Below are positions 1-4,673 of a DNA stretch of 7,606 bases, in pieces (positions within the stretch are counted from its first letter, which is position 1; every line of letters begins with the position of its first letter). The notes under the pieces were generated by a model. That model was not told where the DNA came from and made no database searches. It saw only the letters and a program-made list of their open reading frames with translations. The DNA comes from SbD1 sp039679945 (GTDB lineage: Bacteria > Desulfobacterota > Syntrophobacteria > Syntrophobacterales > Syntrophobacteraceae), in the NCBI GenBank assembly GCA_039679945.1, contig JBDKTY010000106.1, forward strand, positions 1 to 7,606, written 5' to 3'. The position numbers were made by a program, and so were the translations under genes.

Positions 1-121
1 TATTTGGGGGGAGAACTCTTGTGTGTCTACACACACGAAACTCAGGCAGGATGGCCGCATACATCTGGACGCACTCATCTCGCATTTTATCCCTGTAACC
101 GACTCCCTTAATTCCACTCAT
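1..121 (-). CDS. unknown small phage gene, 3' end outside window
   Basis: An open frame starts at ATG 121-119 and is still open at the left edge of the window (40 codons visible). The start is supported by a good ribosome binding site, GAGAGGAA at 127-134, about 5 bases upstream. It follows the preceding small gene by 15 bases in the same direction, as expected in a packed phage early operon. The visible peptide begins MSGIKGVGYRDKM and has one Cys near residue 17 and another near residue 31. I do not recognise a family. A 7-bp palindrome (20-26/29-35) lies inside the frame near the edge, so the gene may be interrupted just outside the window. The start is moderately certain; the function is unknown. 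Confidence 0.45.
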   Translation of the reverse strand, partial: MSGIKGVGYRDKMRDECVQMYAAILPEFRVCRHTRVLPPN

Positions 122-136
122 GCCTGTTCCTCTCTT

Positions 137-250
137 TTATTGGGCTTGCTCCTTCTTATCAGAACGCCCCTGCTCCGCCCCGAAATAGCGTGCAGTTGCA
201 TGGCTCTGTTTCGGGGCGCCGTTCCCGCGCTCAATCCAGGAGCGCATCAT
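137..250 (-). CDS. small basic hypothetical protein (37 aa), phage early region
   Basis: A 37-codon frame on the minus strand begins with a double ATG (250-248 and 247-245) four bases after the stop of the preceding gene and ends at TAA 139-137. There is no strong SD; the close spacing suggests translational coupling. The product is hydrophilic, with a central RYFGAEQG stretch and a charged tail (SDKKEQAQ), and has no signal peptide, membrane segment or cysteine. I do not recognise a family. Support comes mainly from its exact fit between two neighbours in the same direction. A chance open frame cannot be excluded at this length. Confidence 0.45.
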   Translation of the reverse strand: MMRSWIERGNGAPKQSHATARYFGAEQGRSDKKEQAQ

Positions 251-254
251 CTTC

Positions 255-350
255 TCAGTAGCGTTCCAATTCGTCGCAGCGGCACTCAGTCTGTGGAAAG
301 CCACAGGCGCCGCAGGATTCTTCCGTCATCTCAAGGCGTTCATCAAACAA
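255..350 (-). CDS. tiny four-cysteine protein (31 aa, TTG start)
   Basis: The frame runs from TTG 350-348 to TGA 257-255. A very strong SD (GGGAGGGGG) ends six bases before the TTG, which is why I prefer this start. An ATG at 329 would give 24 residues but has no SD. The peptide is acidic and carries four cysteines as C13-x2-C16-x6-C23-x-C25, a spacing that could bind one zinc or an iron-sulfur cluster. It is read in the same frame as the 93-residue gene upstream and is separated from it only by TAA and one codon, so it could also be reached by stop-codon readthrough or be a broken-off domain. Function unknown; other small cysteine proteins sit beside it. Confidence 0.45.
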   Translation of the reverse strand: MFDERLEMTEESCGACGFPQTECRCDELERY

Positions 351-353
351 GGG

Positions 354-635
354 TTACCCCCTCCCGGTTGAGAAATTCGATGCGAGTTGGCCCATTTGCT
401 CCAGGCGCTCGCGATCGGCCTGCCAGGGCGATTTGAATAGGCCGCAGGGCTCCCAGTGCGGCAACACTATCCAATAGCGCTTCGGCGCCTCCACCCGGCA
501 GCGGCCGGCGTCGGGGATCTCCCCGGCGAGTTGTCGGGATCGCCTGAAGGAGATGCACTCGCCACACGTTCGCCGCGCGGGGCCGTCGCCGTGGTTCCCG
601 CGCATTACTTTCGGATTTAGCCGGCACATGGCCAT
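354..635 (-). CDS. small cysteine-rich phage protein (93 aa)
   Basis: ATG 635-633 follows a GGGGG SD at 640-644 with short spacing; a second in-frame ATG two codons on would be better spaced (10 bases). A TGA lies directly upstream, so the start cannot be further out. Cysteines at 24, 27, 46 and 64 form CxxC ... C ... C, with the last in PHWEPCGLF. This resembles the zinc-ribbon-like small proteins found in the early regions of Mu-like phages (recalled pattern, not searched). It shares an NP ... G-x-GP ... R-x-C-x2-C plan with the broken gene immediately upstream, so the two are probably paralogues. The C-terminal 25 residues are polar and look disordered. An overlapping 154-codon frame (343-807) is rejected because it lacks these conserved features. 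Role unknown. Confidence 0.6.
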   Translation of the reverse strand: MAMCRLNPKVMRGNHGDGPARRTCGECISFRRSRQLAGEIPDAGRCRVEAPKRYWIVLPHWEPCGLFKSPWQADRERLEQMGQLASNFSTGRG

Positions 636-643
636 TCATCCCC

Positions 644-820
644 CTATCGGCGTAGCTTGAAGAACCTGCATGCCGGCTAGTCCCATCAATGCGACCTGTG
701 CTTCCTGCCGGGCCGCTTATCACAGGCATCAGCCCCATAGTGATCGCAATCCCAGCAGCGCTTTCCCCTAGGACCCAGGCCGAATGACAGCATGGGGTTG
801 GCGGCAAGAGACAGCTTCAT
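644..820 (-). pseudogene. small cysteine-rich phage gene with two in-frame stops
   Basis: ATG 820-818 overlaps the stop of gam as ATGA, a classic coupled start. The frame gives 44 residues with CWDCDHY (C22, C25) and C33, then meets TGA (688-686). Reading past it gives W-D, a TAG (679-677), then PACRFFKLRR and a TAG at 646-644. The residues after the stops look genuinely coding: P-x-C-x-x-F matches the end of the 93-residue neighbour (EPCGLF), and the NP ... G-GP ... C-x2-C plan matches its start. Each stop is one C-to-T change from a sense codon (CGA to TGA, CAG to TAG), which would restore a 58-residue protein. I read this as a decaying gene. Suppression of both stops is possible but less likely, since neighbouring genes end normally at TGA and TAA. 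Confidence 0.6.
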
Positions 821-1335
821 ACGGCCCCCTGTGCGGACTTCCTTGCCTCTTTGACTCCGGCCAGTTCATAGGCGAAGGTCTCTTTCTTCACCCGCTCCGT
901 TCCGACCTCGATCAACCGCTCGTCCGTCCATTTTTCGATGACGTCCCAGTCCACCGACTTGACTGTCTTTATCGCGTCATCGGCTTTGATCGCCTCCAGG
1001 CGTTCCGGCATCTTCCTGATGCGCTTCACGCGGCGCTCCACCTGGTGGAGCAGGGCACCGTTGGCCAGGTCGATGCGGTCCCTGCCTTCAAAGAGGTCAA
1101 CTTGGTGTTTCCTGGTGTAATCCCGGATGGAGTCATCGAGCGTCTCCAGTTCCTGTTTGATCGGGGTTACCGCCTTCTTGTGCTTCGCCGTGAGTGCATC
1201 CAGTTCCGCCTTGCATTGCGTCTCGACCGCCCGGACTCGCGAGGTGAGGTCGCCGGCCCGCGACAACATCTCGTCAATGTGCTCGTGGTGCGGAGTGGGA
1301 TACGCCGTCTCTTTCGCCGCCGCTGTTCTAGCCAT
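817..1335 (-). CDS. gam: host-nuclease inhibitor Gam (Mu-like)
   Basis: The product is a 172-residue protein of the phage Mu Gam family, which binds DNA ends as a Ku-like dimer and shields them from host exonucleases such as RecBCD. Its length is close to that of Mu Gam (174 aa). Residues 15-77 form a long charged helix or coiled coil (HIDEMLSRAGDLTSRV ... IKQELETLDDSIRDYTRKH). The family core follows: DLFEGRDRIDLANGALLHQV around 80-99, then the R-rich segment and a C-terminal part with VDWDVIEKW. I chose ATG 1335-1333 because AAGGAG stands nine bases upstream. ATG 1353, with GGGAG upstream, would add six residues. The upstream fragment stops a few bases before it, and the next gene starts in its stop codon. 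No frameshift is visible, so the protein may still be made although its prophage is damaged. Confidence 0.9.
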   Translation of the reverse strand: MARTAAAKETAYPTPHHEHIDEMLSRAGDLTSRVRAVETQCKAELDALTAKHKKAVTPIKQELETLDDSIRDYTRKHQVDLFEGRDRIDLANGALLHQVERRVKRIRKMPERLEAIKADDAIKTVKSVDWDVIEKWTDERLIEVGTERVKKETFAYELAGVKEARKSAQGAV

Positions 1336-1357
1336 TTGCCTGTTCTCCTTCATTTTG

Positions 1358-1522
1358 TCATGCTCCCGCCTTTTCCCTGGCAAGAGCAGTCGAAATCTGG
1401 CCCATCAGCTCGGGCAGGGTGATCTTCATCAGCCGGGCCTCCATCACCAGCAGCTTCATTGCCCGGCTGTGAAGGCGGCGGCAGTGGTCCAGGAGTTCCG
1501 ATCCGGCCGAGCAGGCGTCTTT
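1358..1522 (-). pseudogene. 5'-truncated gene upstream of gam
   Basis: Fifty-four sense codons end at TGA 1360-1358, five bases before the alternative gam start. The readable part is amphipathic and helical (SELLDHCRRLHSRA, then MEARLMKITLPELM and QISTALAREKAGA) and looks like real coding sequence. Going upstream, the frame meets TGA and TAG at 1523-1528, exactly where the DNA turns AT-rich, and no start codon with an SD is available. I therefore read it as the C-terminal remnant of an early phage gene whose 5' part was lost when the Fic segment arrived. An internal ATG at 1459 would give 33 residues. A competing frame (ATG 1554 to TGA 1456) overlaps that ATG as ATGA, but its Ala/Thr/Pro-rich composition looks out of frame. 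Confidence 0.5.
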
Positions 1523-1703
1523 TCACTATTTTCTTCCTTAATAAAATTAAGCATGCTATTTTTTAATAAGCTCCCGGATAGATAAAGCACTCTTTAATTG
1601 CGTGCATGTAAATAAAAAATAAGGGTCTAAATTTTAATAACGCTCCTCCTAAGTAAAGCATGCTTTAGCATGCTCTCAGACCGGCTGCCCGGGAGGAATC
1701 CAA
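1523..1703 (+). promoter_or_regulatory. AT-rich leader and promoter region of the Fic gene
   Basis: This 181-base stretch separates the prophage remnant from the Fic gene. Over 1531-1640 only 29 of 110 bases are G or C, against 67 of 110 over 1421-1530, so the boundary is sharp. It contains a 6-bp inverted repeat (CTTAAT/ATTAAG, 1537-1551), a near-repeated motif TTTTAATAAgCTCC / TTTTAATAAcGCTCC (1561-1574 and 1632-1646) and the palindrome array listed separately. The Fic SD GGGAGGA lies at 1691-1697, six bases before the ATG. I cannot assign a -35/-10 pair with confidence; several AT-rich hexamers could serve. Confidence 0.5.
1547..1677. promoter_or_regulatory. array of TAAAGCATGCTTTA-type operator palindromes
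   Basis: A perfect 14-bp palindrome, TAAAGCATGCTTTA, lies at 1654-1667. Related sites are TTAAGCATGCTATT at 1547-1560 (11 of 14 matching), TAAAGCACTCTTTA at 1583-1596 (12 of 14) and an overlapping second AGCATGCT core at 1664-1677 (10 of 14). The centres are 36, 71 and 10 bases apart. The array lies between a lost prophage promoter region and a Fic gene whose product ends in a winged helix, so autoregulation by that domain is the simplest reading. This is inferred from position and symmetry; no binding data are visible. Confidence 0.6.
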
Positions 1704-2864
1704 ATGAAGCGGAAGACAGGTCTCTATCGTGTGTGTTCGACCGCAGGGGAAACATGCAAGGCATACATACCGGAACCCCTGCCGCCGGTTCCTCCTCTGA
1801 AGTTGACAAACCGGCACCATGATTTGATCGAGAAGGCCAACCGTGCATTGGGAAGACTTGACGGCATGACCTTCGTATTGCCTGATACTTCGTTATTCCT
1901 GTACTTCTACGTGAGGAAGGAAGCCCTGCTTTCCAGCCAGATAGAGGGAACCCAATCCTCGTTGAACGACCTGTTGCTGTACGAAAGCGAAGAAATGCCA
2001 GGGGTTCCTTTTGAGGATGTGCAAGAGGTTTCCAATTACGTTGCAGCGATGAACCATGGACTGGACAAATTGCGAGGCGGCTTTCCCCTTTCATTGCGCC
2101 TGATCAGGGAGACCCATGGGATTCTGCTTTCCAGGGGACGCGGGAGCGACAAAGAACCCGGTGAGTTTCGTCGGTCTCAAAACTGGGTCGGCGGCACCCG
2201 CCCCGGGAATGCCATCTTTGTTCCGCCGCCTCCGGAGTCTCTCATGGATAGCCTGGGGCCTTTTGAAAAGTTCCTCCATAATGATCCCGTGGTTACTCCG
2301 TTACTCATCAAGGCTGCGCTTGCGCACGTTCAATTCGAGACGATACACCCGTTTCTGGATGGCAACGGCAGAATGGGGCGCTTGCTGATTACACTGTTGC
2401 TGTGCGCGGAAGGTGCTCTCAGTGCGCCGATCCTCTACCTGAGTCTGTACTTCAAGACACACCGGCAGGAATACTATGACTGGCTCCAAAGAGTGAGGAC
2501 CGAAGGCGACTGGGAGGGATGGCTCGATTTCTTCCTGGTTGGGGTGATGGAGACTGCTGGCCAGGCGACCCAATCCGCCAGGCAGATTATGCAATTGTTT
2601 GAGGCGGACAGTGCCAGGATTGAGACACTCAAGAAATCGGCCGGGTCCGCATTGAGGGTTTACCAACTGCTGCGTACAATGCCCCTGCTGCCGATCCCCC
2701 ATGCCGCAAAAGCCTTGAACCTTACAGTGCCCACCATAACACAATCGCTTGAAAACCTGCGCAAACTCGGGATAGTCAATGAGATAACGGGGAAAAAACG
2801 CGGACGCATTTTTGCCTATTCGGAGTACCTGAACATTCTGAGCCGGGGTACTCAGCCGATTTGA
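1704..2864 (+). CDS. Fic family protein, class II, with C-terminal winged helix
   Basis: This is a complete 386-residue Fic protein, an enzyme family that usually transfers AMP from ATP to hydroxyl side chains of target proteins. Residues about 20-110 are the Fic N-terminal domain. They hold the inhibitory helix motif SSQIEG (S77, E81, G82), which makes this a class II Fic whose Glu is expected to block ATP until relieved. The flap region WVGGTRPGNAIFVPPPP is at 161-177. The active-site loop HPFLDGNGRMGR is at 215-226 with all key residues present (H215, D219, N221, R223, R226). Residues about 315-375 form a winged helix (PHAAKALNLTVPTITQSLE as the helix-turn-helix), as in SoFic-like proteins. 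ATG 1704 has the SD GGGAGGA six bases upstream. No separate antitoxin gene is adjacent. The target is unknown; the wing may bind the palindromes upstream. Confidence 0.95.
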   Translation: MKRKTGLYRVCSTAGETCKAYIPEPLPPVPPLKLTNRHHDLIEKANRALGRLDGMTFVLPDTSLFLYFYVRKEALLSSQIEGTQSSLNDLLLYESEEMPGVPFEDVQEVSNYVAAMNHGLDKLRGGFPLSLRLIRETHGILLSRGRGSDKEPGEFRRSQNWVGGTRPGNAIFVPPPPESLMDSLGPFEKFLHNDPVVTPLLIKAALAHVQFETIHPFLDGNGRMGRLLITLLLCAEGALSAPILYLSLYFKTHRQEYYDWLQRVRTEGDWEGWLDFFLVGVMETAGQATQSARQIMQLFEADSARIETLKKSAGSALRVYQLLRTMPLLPIPHAAKALNLTVPTITQSLENLRKLGIVNEITGKKRGRIFAYSEYLNILSRGTQPI

Positions 2865-2885
2865 TTGTCGCGACCAACGCCCGGC

Positions 2886-2911
2886 GCCGATCCTCGGTTC
2901 CCGAGGCCGGC
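2886..2911 (+). terminator. GC-rich hairpin after the Fic gene
   Basis: CCTCGG (2892-2897) and CCGAGG (2901-2906) pair across a TTC loop, and outer arms GCCG (2886-2889) and CGGC (2908-2911) extend the stem past a small internal loop. It lies about 20 bases after the Fic stop codon. There is no T-run behind it, so it is not a standard intrinsic terminator; it may still slow polymerase or protect the 3' end. Confidence 0.35.
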
Positions 2912-2997
2912 AACTCCAGTAAGGAGCATCGTTAAGTATAGTACAGTGACTGCCGGCAAGACCGCCAGTTTGGCTTGAACTGACCGCGGAAGCGAGG

Positions 2998-3089
2998 ACT
3001 CCGAGGAGCTTCGTGCGAGGACAAAACGCTGTAAAAGCGATTTACGATGCCATTTTAGACATTCCGAGGAGTCTCGTGCGGGTACAAAA
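2998..3089. repeat. imperfect direct repeat pair, 63-base offset
   Basis: ACTCCGAGGAGCTTCGTGCG and what follows to CAAAAC (2998-3026) recurs at 3061-3089 as ATTCCGAGGAGTCTCGTGCG with the same tail; 24 of 29 positions agree. The intervening sequence is not repeated. GCGAGGAC also occurs twice around the first copy (2992-2999 and 3015-3022). The origin is unknown; it looks like part of a dispersed intergenic repeat family. Confidence 0.5.
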
Positions 3090-3104
3090 CCGCGCGCCGC
3101 TACC

Positions 3105-3142
3105 TGAGGTGGGACGGCCGGTTACCCTGCCGCCCCACCTCA
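3105..3142. terminator. strong GC hairpin in the intergenic region
   Basis: TGAGGTGGG (3105-3113) pairs perfectly with CCCACCTCA (3134-3142). After one A-C mismatch, CGGC (3115-3118) pairs with GCCG (3129-3132), leaving a 10-base loop. On the plus strand it is followed by a run of C and then TTGTTT, a weak T-rich tail, so a terminator for leftover Fic transcription is possible. It lies between two convergent genes, where a bidirectional block would be useful. Confidence 0.4.
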
Positions 3143-3168
3143 CCCCCCCCTTGTTTACTAATCCAGGT

Positions 3169-3395
3169 CTCATACCGGTTTGTGTTCAAGATGGAACACT
3201 CCCCCGCTCAGGGCGAACGGGGGGGGAGTTCCTGTGCCGGAATGGCGGACCCGGATCTCCACCGGTTATGTAAGCCTTCGATATTGCGCACTCTCGAAAG
3301 CTGCTTCCTGGGAGGCATCGAAGCATGAACGGGTCAATTCTGAACGGCATTTTCAATTTAGGGATAGACTCATCTTGAACGCAACTCCGTATCAG
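3169..3395. repeat. palindromic intergenic element, long copy (MITE-like)
   Basis: The left end, CTCATACCGGTTTGTGTTCAAGA type (3169-3191), is an imperfect inverted match of the right end, CTTGAACGCAACTCCGTATC followed by AG (3374-3395). The right 69 bases (3327-3395) match 3514-3582 of the second element closely. Between ACTCCC (to 3204) and the shared right part it has about 100 bases that the second copy lacks, including a hairpin ACTCCCCC/GGGGGAGT (3198-3205/3222-3229). No coding capacity. I read it as a non-autonomous or dispersed palindromic repeat. Confidence 0.55.
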
Positions 3396-3453
3396 TCTCA
3401 AAATCCGGCGCGAATCCCTAAAGGTCAATTTTGGGAGAAGTCCTGGTGCAAGT

Positions 3454-3582
3454 CTCATACTAATTTGCGTTCAAGAGGATATACTCCCGTTTGCCCTGAG
3501 GTATCGAAGGGTAGAACGGGTCAATTCTGAACGGCATCTTCATTCTCAGGGTAGATTCATCTTGAACGCAACTCCGTATCAG
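3454..3582. repeat. palindromic intergenic element, short copy (MITE-like)
   Basis: The element is bounded by imperfect inverted repeats. The left end begins CTCATACTAATTTGCG (from 3454), and the right end, read on the minus strand from 3582, begins CTGATACGGAGTTGCG. Nineteen of the first 23 positions agree, including an unbroken 12-base core TTGCGTTCAAGA. Inside, CCCTGAG (3494-3500) pairs with CTCAGGG (3545-3551), so the whole element can fold as a nested hairpin. The first base of the right end is C3582 and the next three (3581-3579) are the TGA stop of the outer-membrane gene. No target-site duplication is obvious. Confidence 0.6.
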
Positions 3583-4553
3583 AAGGCATAGTTGAATCTA
3601 AACCAGATTTTTTGACATTCCGAGCGGTTTTCCGCCCAGGTATCGTGCTGATATTTAAGGGTGAAGGCCATATTCTTATACTGGTACAGGACCGCCGGAC
3701 CGATGCTGAAGGCTTTTCCCTTGTTGCCGTCAAAATCACTGGGCTGTCCTGGAAATTCATCGTCGGTTGTTTGCTGATAGAACTGACCGTTGATGCCGAA
3801 CATCCAATTGCGGTAGTGTTGTCCTATCAGGTAATCGAAGTGGAATTCCTGGCCGGATTGGTAATGGGTGGCATCGTTTTCGAAATTGTAATCGTACATT
3901 AACTTAATTGATGCTTCAAACCCGCGATCATGCAAGTAGGTAAATGCCAGGGCCGGCTCAAGCTCAAAGTAGTTTCTGCCCACATTCACGGCATTGGCTT
4001 TGTCGTACGGGCCCGATGGCAAAAGTATATCCAGGCCGGCAATAAGATGAAAGTTTTTTCCAAAATGCCACCCCAAAACCACGGGATCGATAGTTATGTC
4101 GCCTATTCCGGCATCATTTTGCGAAAATAAAGTCGCTCCGCCTGGAAGTTTTAGACTGGCATCAACACTCATGACCGGTGCAATGGCATGCATACCCCAG
4201 TCCGCGCCGAATATCTTGATAGGGGAGACATAGACGAGACGAAAAGTGTTCGCGATAACATCCAAATTAAAATCAGGAGCTACTCCGTTTGTAAGAGTCG
4301 AAATTTTGTGCCCTGCTCCGGGAGCCCCTTGAGGAATCCTGGCATCATCAAAACTCCCGGCATGGATATAGACGAAGTAGTTCAAGAGATAAAAGCCGGG
4401 TGGAGGCAGCGCTCCCAACATGAAATCCTCGTTTCCTCCAGGATAGATAGTCCCGCCGCCTTCGGTCGCTTGCGCACAATAAGAAGCAATCAGCACAAAG
4501 AAGATAGAAAGAAACACAATCTCCGAGATACGCTTGATAGTTCTTCCAAACAT
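3579..4553 (-). CDS. SphA / phenol MetA-type outer-membrane beta-barrel protein
   Basis: This 324-residue protein belongs to the SphA / 'MetA-pathway of phenol degradation' family of outer-membrane channels, thought to let hydrophobic or aromatic substrates through. A signal peptide is clear: basic start (GRTIKR), hydrophobic stretch 12-24, and cleavage after AQA at about 29. The mature N-terminus carries the family signature TEGGGTIYPGGNEDFMLGALPPPGFYLLNY (quoted as positions about 30-59; key parts GGGTxYPxG and PPPGFY). The rest alternates as beta strands, and the protein ends in Phe (FNYAF), as expected for Bam-assembled barrels. ATG 4553-4551 has a strong SD, GGGAGGGG. The stop codon lies in the tip of the adjacent palindromic element. 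It shares direction with the cofactor genes but sits 120 bases away, so co-transcription is uncertain. The substrate is unknown. Confidence 0.88.
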   Translation of the reverse strand: MFGRTIKRISEIVFLSIFFVLIASYCAQATEGGGTIYPGGNEDFMLGALPPPGFYLLNYFVYIHAGSFDDARIPQGAPGAGHKISTLTNGVAPDFNLDVIANTFRLVYVSPIKIFGADWGMHAIAPVMSVDASLKLPGGATLFSQNDAGIGDITIDPVVLGWHFGKNFHLIAGLDILLPSGPYDKANAVNVGRNYFELEPALAFTYLHDRGFEASIKLMYDYNFENDATHYQSGQEFHFDYLIGQHYRNWMFGINGQFYQQTTDDEFPGQPSDFDGNKGKAFSIGPAVLYQYKNMAFTLKYQHDTWAENRSECQKIWFRFNYAF

Positions 4554-4615
4554 AAAGCCCCTCCCTCGCCGTTAAAGAAACCACATCGCACTAAACGCCC
4601 ACTCCTCGGTCTTCT

Positions 4616-4635
4616 CTGTTCATTGTTCGGAACAG
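4616..4635 (-). promoter_or_regulatory. inverted repeat upstream of the outer-membrane gene
   Basis: CTGTTC (4616-4621) and GAACAG (4630-4635) form a perfect 6-bp inverted repeat, and TGTTC-G-GAACA (4624-4634) is an overlapping alternative palindrome. It lies 63 bases upstream of the outer-membrane start and 39 bases past the stop of the upstream gene. A GATAAT hexamer close to it on the minus strand could be a -10 box, but I see no convincing -35. An operator or a weak terminator are both possible. Confidence 0.3.
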
Positions 4636-4673
4636 ATTATCTTATTCCATGCCATCCCCCGCTACGCGTGAAC

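Larger units (their letters stand above)
2865..3578. other. gene-free repeat-rich intergenic region
   Basis: These 714 bases separate the convergent Fic and outer-membrane genes. No frame here has an SD, a recognisable motif or protein-like composition. The content is a GC-rich hairpin after the Fic gene, an imperfect direct repeat with 63-base offset, a second strong hairpin, and two related palindromic elements that fill 3169-3582. Part of the sequence (CGCTCAGGGCGAACGG near 3205, and the CCCTGAGG-ATCGAAGGG-GAACGGG type near 3494) resembles dispersed intergenic repeats I recall from environmental bacterial genomes. Confidence 0.7.

Noticed and set aside
636..686. 16-codon frame linking the broken gene and the 93-residue gene (TGATG and TGAATG joints)
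   Set aside because: The overlap geometry looks like coupling, but the bases code better in the frame of the broken gene (PACRFFKLRR). The short frame is most likely a by-product of the new TGA.
343..807. 154-codon minus-strand frame overlapping the small phage genes
   Set aside because: It crosses two genes with conserved cysteine patterns in another frame and reads Arg/Gly/Pro-rich, as expected out of frame.
784..1422. 212-codon plus-strand frame opposite gam
   Set aside because: It mirrors the gam gene. The minus-strand product is a convincing Gam of the expected length, while this frame has no motif and no SD.
1456..1554. 32-codon minus-strand frame starting in the AT-rich region and ending in ATGA
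   Set aside because: It has no SD and an Ala/Thr/Pro-rich out-of-frame composition, and it competes with a more protein-like frame.
3013..3530. Short plus-strand frames (86 and 116 codons) in the intergenic repeats
   Set aside because: They run through repeats and hairpins, lack ribosome binding sites and give low-quality translations.
2998..3582. CRISPR array
   Set aside because: Only two copies of each repeat exist, spacing is irregular, repeat lengths differ and no cas gene is present.
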